DNA from: JAPPFW01 sp965231815
GTDB lineage: Bacteria > Actinomycetota > Acidimicrobiia > Spongiisociales > Spongiisociaceae
Direction: 5' to 3'
DNA length: 64,000 bases
Assembly: GCA_965231815.1 (NCBI GenBank)
Contig: OZ246890.1
Coordinates: 2,666,001 to 2,730,000 of the forward strand
Made by a program: the position numbers and the translations under genes. Each line of letters begins with the position of its first letter. Position 1 is the first letter of the stretch. The notes under the pieces were generated by a model that was not told the origin of the DNA, did not search any database, and saw only the letters and a program-made list of their open reading frames with translations. This document shows positions 40,861-47,809 of this stretch, piece after piece.

Positions 40861-42591
40861 TCACGGGCCCTGAACGGTGACCGTTACCACGTCCACACCG
40901 TGGTACTTCTGATGCCGAACCCTTGAAGCGAAGTGTCGGAGGAGTCGAAACGATATCTCTCTAGCCTCGGGTATATCAGGAGCGTCCCCGACATAGGAGA
41001 GTTGGTCCTCCAGGTTCTCTCGGCTCGGAGCGGAGACGAACTCGATCTCCATATCCACACCATCCGGACGCGCCGACACCCTGAGGTACCGCTCGGCAGA
41101 TTCATCCACCTGTTCAGACATGAGCCCGGTCAAGGTTTCTTCGCTCACCAAGATCAGCCGTTCGGATGAGGTCTGATCCCATCCGTGTTTGGACGCGAGC
41201 TCACTTAGAAACTTGTTGAGTTCCGGCAAAGCCTGCGTGCTCAACTGTGTCTCCAGACGGCGTCGGCGTGCTCCGGTAACCTCCAAGAACGTCATCATCA
41301 CGATGGCGACAATGGCCCCGGAGGTCATGCCGTTGCCGAACAGGGTCCCAACGACACCATCTCCAAGGAGGTCGGGGAACACCCAACCGTTCTGGAATGC
41401 CGCTCCCACCCAGAACGAGATACCCACCACCGTAGCCTTACGATGGTCCAGTCCATCTCGCACAACGATCTTTGCACCCTGAACGAACAGCAGCCCGACC
41501 AGAACCGTCAAGTAAGCGGCTGCGACCGACGGGGGAATGGCGATCAACAGGGCCGACACCTTGGGCACGAACGCTATCGCCAGAAACGTCATCCCCAGCG
41601 CGACACCCACTCGCCGGGAAGCCATCCCGGTCACTTCGGCGAGGGAAATGCTCGACGAATACGTAGTGTTAGGTAACGTTCCGCTCAATCCCGATAGAAG
41701 GTTTCCCATTCCGTCGGCGTTTAGAGCCCCCTGGACAGATCGGAAGTCGGTTGCCTTAGGGTTGCGATGGGATACGCGTTGGATGGCCACCCCGTCGCCC
41801 AACGTCTCGATGGCGCCCACCAGAGTGGCTATAACGAACGCGGGTAGCAGTCCCCAGAACTCGACACCGGGGGTAAGGTCCAGACCCGGCCAGCCACCGG
41901 AGGGGATTCCGATCCACGGGCTCGCCGCCACCGCCCCCATGTCGTAAAGGCCGAACGGCGCCGCTACCACACACCCCACCACGACGCCGATGACCGGTGA
42001 CCACAGCCTCCACCGGGCCGGCGCCCGCAGTATCAGACCCACAATGGTTATCAGGGTTATCCCGGAAACCAGGGGAGAGGCAACGGAGGAGATGCCGGGA
42101 GGAACGGACGACAGCGAATTAAAGATGAGCGGCATCACGGTGGCCGCGATCAGCATGACGACGGTACCGGAGACAACCGGAGTAAACAATCGCCGCAGCC
42201 ACGACAGGCGGGCCGCCATCAAGAACTGGAACAGTGAGGAAACCACCACCAAACTTGCCATAGTGGCTGGACCACCCGCCTGCAATGCTGCCACGCAAAC
42301 CGCGATAAAGGCCCCCGACGTCCCCATCATCAGGAGGTATCCAGACCCGAATCGCCCGATACTTCGCACCTGGAGAATCGTCGTGAGCCCGCTCACGCAT
42401 AGTGCCGCGAAGACCGCCCAAGTGAGGAATCTATCGGTCTGACCGGCGATCTGCATCACGACAACCACCGTCAAGACGACCGGCGCCACTATGACCAGGG
42501 CTGCCTGTACACCGGCACCTATGGCTAACGGGTAGGGGGGCTTCTCGTCCGGTTCGAAACGAATGTTCGCATTCTCATATTCTGCAGACAT
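40861..42591 (-). CDS. NCS2 purine/uracil-type permease with C-terminal HATPase-like cytoplasmic domain
   Basis: A 576-residue membrane protein. Residues ~20-440 form the NCS2 (nucleobase:cation symporter-2) core with about 14 hydrophobic segments and family motifs: SGYLLMMGTSGAFIAVC (QxH/N-like), ATLVGAIETLGDGVAIQRVSHRN, GNLLSGLSGTLPNTTYSSSI (the NxG-like transport motif) and VTGMASRRVG. The extra ~130-residue soluble tail (ELNKFLSELASKHGWDQTSSERLILVSEETLTGLM ... FRLLRHFASRVRHQKYHGVDVVTVTV) resembles GHKL/RsbW-type ATPase domains: a helix with an EE pair, then a terminal beta strand. It lacks an obvious N-box Asn and G-box. Likely imports purines feeding the molybdenum hydroxylase cluster. 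Confidence 0.85.
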   Translation of the reverse strand: MSAEYENANIRFEPDEKPPYPLAIGAGVQAALVIVAPVVLTVVVVMQIAGQTDRFLTWAVFAALCVSGLTTILQVRSIGRFGSGYLLMMGTSGAFIAVCVAALQAGGPATMASLVVVSSLFQFLMAARLSWLRRLFTPVVSGTVVMLIAATVMPLIFNSLSSVPPGISSVASPLVSGITLITIVGLILRAPARWRLWSPVIGVVVGCVVAAPFGLYDMGAVAASPWIGIPSGGWPGLDLTPGVEFWGLLPAFVIATLVGAIETLGDGVAIQRVSHRNPKATDFRSVQGALNADGMGNLLSGLSGTLPNTTYSSSISLAEVTGMASRRVGVALGMTFLAIAFVPKVSALLIAIPPSVAAAYLTVLVGLLFVQGAKIVVRDGLDHRKATVVGISFWVGAAFQNGWVFPDLLGDGVVGTLFGNGMTSGAIVAIVMMTFLEVTGARRRRLETQLSTQALPELNKFLSELASKHGWDQTSSERLILVSEETLTGLMSEQVDESAERYLRVSARPDGVDMEIEFVSAPSRENLEDQLSYVGDAPDIPEAREISFRLLRHFASRVRHQKYHGVDVVTVTVQGP

Positions 42592-42753
42592 CTTCTACAG
42601 GGTATCAGACAAGTTGCATCCCGCAGGGTCGGTCCCACGTCGTGATCGTCTCGTGTGAATACATCCAATCATGACAGGGAAATCGGCCAAAATGATCTAA
42701 CGAGGTTCACTGTCCTCGTAAACTATCCGGCAAATGCTCCGTGCCCGGGGGCG

Positions 42754-42791
42754 CGAACCCCTTCGTATGGACACTCTCAGCACCCTCCCAG
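42754..42791. repeat. MITE partial copy D (one end)
   Basis: GAACCCCTTCGTATGGACACTCTCAGCACCCTCCCAG reads as one terminus of the MITE family (compare GAACCCCTTTGTACGGGGTTTCTCAGCACCCTCCTAG of copy C), with several substitutions. The other end is absent. It sits 12 bp before the DapA-like start and is the proximal part of its leader. Confidence 0.7.
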
Positions 42792-42803
42792 GATCGGCGC
42801 CGT

Positions 42804-43670
42804 ATGAAATCACTACCAAGGGCGATGCCCGCCATCATCACCCCGTTCGACGAACTTCAGGAACTCGACCTTGCGGCCCACCGGCACAACGTAGCGTTTC
42901 TCGGGGCCCTGGGGTATGAGGGTTTCGTACTGGCCGGATCAACCGGAGAAGGCCCCCTTCTGGAGCCCGGAGAACGCAGAAGGCTAACGGCTGCTTCAAG
43001 AGCGGCCGCCGGCGACGACGCCTTCCTGCTGTGCGGAATCAACGCCGAGTCCAACCGGTTGGCCGCATCCCAGATCGCGGAAGCGGCTGACGGCGGCGCC
43101 GACGCGGTTCTGGTGCTGACTCCCACCACCCTTTCCCGGAATCGCACCAACTTCGTAACCTCCTTCTTCCTGGAAGTGGCGGACGAATCCCCTTTGCCGG
43201 TGTTTATCTACTCCGTCCCGGTGGTGACCGCATACGCCCTGCCCTTGGAGACGGTGTGGAAACTTGCCCGACACCCGAATGTGGTCGGCATGAAAGACTC
43301 CGGCGGAGACGTCATCCGTATCCAGCGTCTCCAGGCCGGACTTCCGGACGGCTTCTCCCTCTACAACGGGGTCGCCCCGGCGGTGACCCTGACCCTTGCC
43401 GCAGGAGTACACGGCTCAATACTGGCGGCCGCCAACTACGTTCCGAAGCTCAGTCTGGAAGTCGTGCAGGCCGCTCTGGAGGGTCTTGGCGGGAATATGG
43501 AAAAACAGCATAGGTTGACAAAAGCCAACGACGGAGTGGCTCGCTACGGGATACCGGCCGTCAAGGCGGCGGCGGAGATGGCGGGTCTGCGCGCCGGTCG
43601 TGCCCGGGCGCCGTTACTACCGGTCACCGAAGAAGCCCGGGCCTCGTTCGCTCACCTCCTGCAAGGATGA
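42804..43670 (+). CDS. dihydrodipicolinate synthase/N-acetylneuraminate lyase family aldolase
   Basis: A ~288-residue class I aldolase of the DapA/NanA family. Motifs: AMPAIITPFDE, GFVLAGSTGEGPLLEPGERRRL (GSTGEG), ADAVLVLTPTT, the catalytic Tyr in VFIYSVPVVTAYALP and Schiff-base Lys in NVVGMKDSGGD. It probably cleaves or condenses a pyruvate-linked 2-oxo acid, and catabolic context favours a lyase. ATG 42804 is chosen; longer translation from 42741 would read through MITE D, and ATG 42825 is a possible alternative. Confidence 0.87.
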   Translation: MKSLPRAMPAIITPFDELQELDLAAHRHNVAFLGALGYEGFVLAGSTGEGPLLEPGERRRLTAASRAAAGDDAFLLCGINAESNRLAASQIAEAADGGADAVLVLTPTTLSRNRTNFVTSFFLEVADESPLPVFIYSVPVVTAYALPLETVWKLARHPNVVGMKDSGGDVIRIQRLQAGLPDGFSLYNGVAPAVTLTLAAGVHGSILAAANYVPKLSLEVVQAALEGLGGNMEKQHRLTKANDGVARYGIPAVKAAAEMAGLRAGRARAPLLPVTEEARASFAHLLQG

Positions 43671-43778
43671 CCTCCGGGCATGTAAGGAGGGGTGTCGGAC
43701 GCCATCAGGATCCGATCCGCTGATCCGGCGAACCGTTTGCAGCCTCCTGCGCGAGCCGGAGCCCTCCTCGGGGATGGG

Positions 43779-44477
43779 ATGACAGACAGCAAGCCCGGAA
43801 GTGTCGGTTGGTCCTATGGGGGAGTGACGGGACCGCGGCGCTGGTCGTCGTTATCCGATTCCTTCACTCTGTGCCGATACGGTATCCGCCAGTCTCCCAT
43901 CGATATCACCGGCTACGAGACCGCCTCCGGAGAAAGCATCCGGTGCTTTTACGACAGCCGACCGGTAGAGGTGCACAACAATGGAAGAACGATAACCATC
44001 TGGTATGAGCCTGGAAGTTCTATGGTCGTAGGTAGAAACACATTCCAGCTGGTACAAGCCCATTACCATGCCCCTTCAGAGCACTTGATCGACGGTCGGC
44101 AGTTCGCTGCGGAAATACACCTGCTACATGAGAACGACCAGGGTGAACTTGCAGTAGTCGCACGATTGTTGGAACTAGGAGAACCGAGTGGCGTGATCGG
44201 GAACCTTCTGATATATGCCGACCCCGAGGAAGCCCCGGATCGGGCCCACACATCGCTCAACAGTCGTGTTCTACGAATAACCGGTGTTGGCGGATACTAT
44301 TACTACGTCGGTTCCACAACTACCCCGCCTTGCCTGGAACCGGTCCGGTGGTTCGTCATGGCGCAGCCGGATACGGTTTCCCATGACCAGGTAGAGGCCA
44401 TGAACCTCGCCACCCGAGGGCCCAACAATCGGGAGATCCAGCCCCTTAACGGAAGAACGATCACGCGGGTGGTCTGA
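43779..44477 (+). CDS. alpha-type carbonic anhydrase lacking a signal peptide
   Basis: A 232-residue alpha carbonic anhydrase interconverting CO2 and bicarbonate. Zinc ligands are in AHYHAPSEHL (His ~95 and ~97) and AEIHLLHEND (His ~114). QSPIDI near the start, the GVGGYYYYVGSTTTPPCLEPVRWFVM block and NNREIQPLNGRTI are all family hallmarks. Bacterial alpha enzymes are normally exported, but neither ATG 43779 nor the upstream in-frame start at 43692 supplies a hydrophobic signal, so it may be cytoplasmic or have lost its leader. Confidence 0.9.
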   Translation: MTDSKPGSVGWSYGGVTGPRRWSSLSDSFTLCRYGIRQSPIDITGYETASGESIRCFYDSRPVEVHNNGRTITIWYEPGSSMVVGRNTFQLVQAHYHAPSEHLIDGRQFAAEIHLLHENDQGELAVVARLLELGEPSGVIGNLLIYADPEEAPDRAHTSLNSRVLRITGVGGYYYYVGSTTTPPCLEPVRWFVMAQPDTVSHDQVEAMNLATRGPNNREIQPLNGRTITRVV

Positions 44478-44519
44478 TCCGTTATCACGTTGAGATGGAG
44501 CCTATGTTGAAGCTCCGGG

Positions 44520-44972
44520 TTAAGGATGTCCGACCCCGGTGATACGAATAGGATGAATGAACACCGCGGTCCGCCGTTCGACTGCCATCACCCGGTCGTA
44601 TTCGTCCCAGTCCTCGTGCTCTCCGCCGGCGGCTGAGAAAATGTCCCGCAGCAACTCGGGAACCCCGGCGGGGTCGAAGCCCTTGTAAGCGTCATCGGGG
44701 CCGATAACTGTGGTCGATCCTTCAACTCCGACCCAGAACCAACCCGAACGGAACACGATGGTCGCGCGCGGGGTGTGACGCCAGTGACGCAGTTTGACGG
44801 TGGCGCCCCGCACCACCAGAGCCACTACCTCTTCTCCGGTCACCGGGTGCGCCATTACCCCGGCATTCACCACCGTGGAATGCACCGAGCGATCGGCACG
44901 GCCGAAAGACACCACGGCTAGTCCCTGATCGGCTGATACGAAACGGCGCACGTCGTCCATCGTGTGGGCCAT
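44520..44972 (-). CDS. PPOX-class F420/FMN-dependent protein
   Basis: A 150-residue split-barrel protein: VSADQGLAVVSFGRADRSVHSTVVNAGVMAHP, VVALVVRGATVKLRHWRHTPRATIVFRSGWFWVGVEGSTTVIGP, then a helical C-terminus ending RTAVFIHPIRITGVG. The K-R-H-R-P-R pattern is typical of F420-dependent TIGR03618/DUF385-like members in Actinobacteria (inference). It is the last gene after the YgfK-like gene (32-bp gap) and converges on the carbonic anhydrase gene. Confidence 0.78.
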   Translation of the reverse strand: MAHTMDDVRRFVSADQGLAVVSFGRADRSVHSTVVNAGVMAHPVTGEEVVALVVRGATVKLRHWRHTPRATIVFRSGWFWVGVEGSTTVIGPDDAYKGFDPAGVPELLRDIFSAAGGEHEDWDEYDRVMAVERRTAVFIHPIRITGVGHP

Positions 44973-45004
44973 TCAGCTACTCCTAGTCGGCTCGGTCATC
45001 GAAT

Positions 45005-46783
45005 CTACTTCCTGACCGGTTTGTCGGATGGAGGAAGCACGAAGCCTTCGGCGTCGTTGAGCAGCAACAGCAGATCGCCGGTCCATTCGGCGCCTGCGGA
45101 GTTGGGCTGTACCCAGTATCCGTCCGGGTCTTGGTGGACCAGGAACGCCTGGTCGGTCTCCTCCCGGAAGCGGTGCTCGGTCATGTAGAGGCGGGGTTTG
45201 ATCACCGCGGGGTCGCCGATTTCCGGACAGAACACCATGCAGTTGCCGCACTCATTGCAGAGTTCCGCCAGCACCAGGTACTGCTGGCGGCCTACCGCGT
45301 CGAGTTCCGGCGGGGTAGGTATCCGGAAGAAGGCATCGTTCGGGCATACGGTCACGCAGAAGTTACACGCCACACAACCCCACATCTGCAACTCGTTATC
45401 GACCGCCCTGGGAAGCTTCGAGTTGCCCTCCAAGGTGTACCGGCGGTTGGTAGCCGGATCGTTGAGACGGGCCACGTAGGCGGCCACCGGCCCTAATCCG
45501 TTGGAGTGCGTCGCCCGGTGCTGCTGCCAGTCGGCCAAGGACCCGGCGTCGGCGCCCACCATCTCGTTTTGCAGCGCGGTGAGCATCGGTTTGATACGAC
45601 CGTAACCTCCCGGCTTCAGCAGATCGGAGCAAACCGTGAGTGGGGCGAGGCCGAGGGCGGCCGCCTCCGGAAGGTTCTCCTTGGTGATCCCCGCCGAGAA
45701 GGAGACCTGCACCGGTCCGTCTTGACCGTCTACCTTCAGGAGCCCCGGCAGGGCTTTGTGCAACTCACCCAGCAGTGTGGTGGAGATGACGTGTAGCGGC
45801 GGACCCGACAGATACATGGTGTCATCCGGCATGAAGCCCTTGGTGTTCTCGACCACCAGCGTATTGGTCAGCTTGATCCCGAAGCGGCGCCCATGGTGGT
45901 CGGCGAACCGCAACAACTCGCCGATCAACTCCAACGCCCTGGGGAACTGGAGATCGTTGTCGAAGTCGGCTCGGCGAATAACCGCCTCATAACCCAACGT
46001 ACCGTGAAGTACCTCGGTCACCCGATCGAAGCCGAGCAGGGTGGGGTTGAGCTTCACTATGACGTCGAGCCCGTGACGGGTCATCAGGTGTTTGGTGATC
46101 GATTCGATCTCGTCGGGAGGACACCCGTGGAAGGTGGAGAGGGTTACGGTGTCCGCAATTCGGGAAGGGAAGTCAAGATCGCGATATCGAGCGAACGGTC
46201 CGTCGATCTCGGGTCGTAGACGCTCTATCTCCTCGGAGGCATCCATCATCGAGTCGATGAACCAGGAAACCTGAGGGGTTGAGATACCGGCGAGGTCGTA
46301 GCCGACCGAGAGATCGAAAATGTAAGGACCGGGGTCGGCGCCCACATAGGGCGCCAACTCACCCCATTCCTGCAGGATCTCGAGAATCATCCAAGCCTTG
46401 ACGTACTCCTCCAGCGACTGCGGGATCTTAAGTTCCTGGCTCCATTCGATGTTGTAGCCGATGGTCTCCATGTCGATGCAAGGCCGACCGATCTCGAGTT
46501 CATCCATGATCTGCACCGTCTTGAGTTCCATCAAACGACCCCCGCCCAACCAGGAAAGCACGATGTTTTGAGCCATCTGGCTGTGCGGTCCGGCGGCGGG
46601 ACCAACCGGCGTGGCGGCCTTCCTACCTACAAAGTCGATAGACAGGTCCGGGCCTTTGGACGCATTGAAAAAGCGAGCTATCGGAAGGTCGAAGATGCGT
46701 CGGCGGGACTGCCACTCGTAGTGGACACGGTCCAGAAGATCGGAAAGCCCGAACGGGGTGAGCGCTTCGTGCGTCTCAGCCAT
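45005..46783 (-). CDS. YgfK-like oxidoreductase (dihydropyrimidine-dehydrogenase-like barrel with 4Fe-4S domain)
   Basis: 592 residues. The N-terminal ~450 residues match the YgfK TIM barrel: IDFVGRKAATPVGPAAGPHSQMAQNIVLSWLGGGRLMELKTVQ (flavin-barrel start), LSTFHGCPPDEIE, VIVKLNPTLLG, FGIKLTNTLVVENTKGFMP and VCSDLLKPGGYGR. The C-terminus has two 4Fe-4S sets, CVACNFCVTVCPNDAF and CNECGNCMVFCPE. E. coli YgfK (~1030 residues) additionally contains a GltD-like FAD/NAD module that is missing here, so electrons must come from or go to another protein. It belongs to the molybdenum hydroxylase cluster (xdhD, ssnA, ygfK order), 3 bp after the SsnA-like gene. Confidence 0.85.
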   Translation of the reverse strand: MAETHEALTPFGLSDLLDRVHYEWQSRRRIFDLPIARFFNASKGPDLSIDFVGRKAATPVGPAAGPHSQMAQNIVLSWLGGGRLMELKTVQIMDELEIGRPCIDMETIGYNIEWSQELKIPQSLEEYVKAWMILEILQEWGELAPYVGADPGPYIFDLSVGYDLAGISTPQVSWFIDSMMDASEEIERLRPEIDGPFARYRDLDFPSRIADTVTLSTFHGCPPDEIESITKHLMTRHGLDVIVKLNPTLLGFDRVTEVLHGTLGYEAVIRRADFDNDLQFPRALELIGELLRFADHHGRRFGIKLTNTLVVENTKGFMPDDTMYLSGPPLHVISTTLLGELHKALPGLLKVDGQDGPVQVSFSAGITKENLPEAAALGLAPLTVCSDLLKPGGYGRIKPMLTALQNEMVGADAGSLADWQQHRATHSNGLGPVAAYVARLNDPATNRRYTLEGNSKLPRAVDNELQMWGCVACNFCVTVCPNDAFFRIPTPPELDAVGRQQYLVLAELCNECGNCMVFCPEIGDPAVIKPRLYMTEHRFREETDQAFLVHQDPDGYWVQPNSAGAEWTGDLLLLLNDAEGFVLPPSDKPVRK

Positions 46784-46786
46784 CGG

Positions 46787-47809
46787 TCACAGCCGGGCGT
46801 GTAGCCGAGCCGCCTGCTCGCGGGCCTTGGCTCGTATCTCGGCGTCGTCGACCCGAGTCGGGGCGCCATTCCGGTAGATCACTTCACCTTCAACTTCAAC
46901 TTCAATCGGACGTATTCCAGCGGTGAACGCTACGTGCCAGGGATCCATTGAATCATAGCTCCAGGTAACCCGGTCGGCTCGACATTCGGGTATGAGTTCC
47001 CAACCGGCCTCCATCCATGTCCAGGCCGCTTCGGGAGTGGTAGTCACATCAACGGAACGCCCTAGTACGTAGGCGAGGCGGAAGGACTCGATCATGTTGG
47101 CGCCGATGCCGTCGGTTCCGAGGGCTACCGGATTGCTGAAACGAGCCGGGTCGGCATATCCGACCGCGTTGTTGAGGTTGGAGCGGGGGTTGTGGAGGAC
47201 GGTGCCGAGCAGCGAATGCTCGGTGGGAAGGTGAACGCAGTGGGCCAGCAGCCATGAGGGGGTGGTGATTCCATCCAACCTCCGGGGGGCATTCCGGTCC
47301 TCCGGTCCTTCACAAACATGGATGTGAACACCCGTATCGAGGTCCTCGGCTAGGCCGGCGGCCGCTTCCAGAGTTTCCTGCTCGCAGGTGAAGGCTGCGT
47401 GTACTCCAACCATTCCCCGGCCGTCCTCGGTCAGGAAACGACGGTTCTCCTCTAGACCGCGCCGGGCGCCGCCGGGACCGTGCCGATCGGTGACCCCGTA
47501 GCAGGTATTGATCCGCACCCCCACCTCGGCGCACGCATCGGCGATGACCGACAGGCTCCCCTCGATGGCATTGGGAGACTCGTGATGATCGACGATTCCG
47601 GTAGTTCCCGACTCCAAGGCTTCCAGCGCGCCCAGCATGGCGGACCAGCGGATCATCTCGAGGTCGAGGGCCATGTCGAGACGCCACCAGATCTGGTCGA
47701 GAATGCCCTGGAAGTCCGTGGGCGTCTCGGGAGGAGAGGGCATCCCCCGCGCCAGCGTCGAATAGAGATGATGGTGAGCGCAGACCAGACCCGGCGTGGT
47801 GTTGCTCAC
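46787..47809 (-). CDS. SsnA-like amidohydrolase, N-terminally short
   Basis: A metal-dependent amidohydrolase of the SsnA/chlorohydrolase group (340 residues). PGLVCAHHHLYSTLARGM gives the HxH metal site, MVGVHAAFTCEQETLE and GVHIHVCEGPED the later His residues, and ALGTDGIGANMIESFRLA the metal Asp. SsnA is usually ~440 residues and begins with a ~55-residue beta-sandwich strand set ahead of the PG-V--H-H motif. Here the GTG start (GTGA overlap with the XdhD-like gene) lies only seven codons before that motif, so the N-terminal part of the sandwich is missing. The C-terminal sandwich part is present (VEGEVIYRNGAP). Confidence 0.82.
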   Translation of the reverse strand: MSNTTPGLVCAHHHLYSTLARGMPSPPETPTDFQGILDQIWWRLDMALDLEMIRWSAMLGALEALESGTTGIVDHHESPNAIEGSLSVIADACAEVGVRINTCYGVTDRHGPGGARRGLEENRRFLTEDGRGMVGVHAAFTCEQETLEAAAGLAEDLDTGVHIHVCEGPEDRNAPRRLDGITTPSWLLAHCVHLPTEHSLLGTVLHNPRSNLNNAVGYADPARFSNPVALGTDGIGANMIESFRLAYVLGRSVDVTTTPEAAWTWMEAGWELIPECRADRVTWSYDSMDPWHVAFTAGIRPIEVEVEGEVIYRNGAPTRVDDAEIRAKAREQAARLHARL

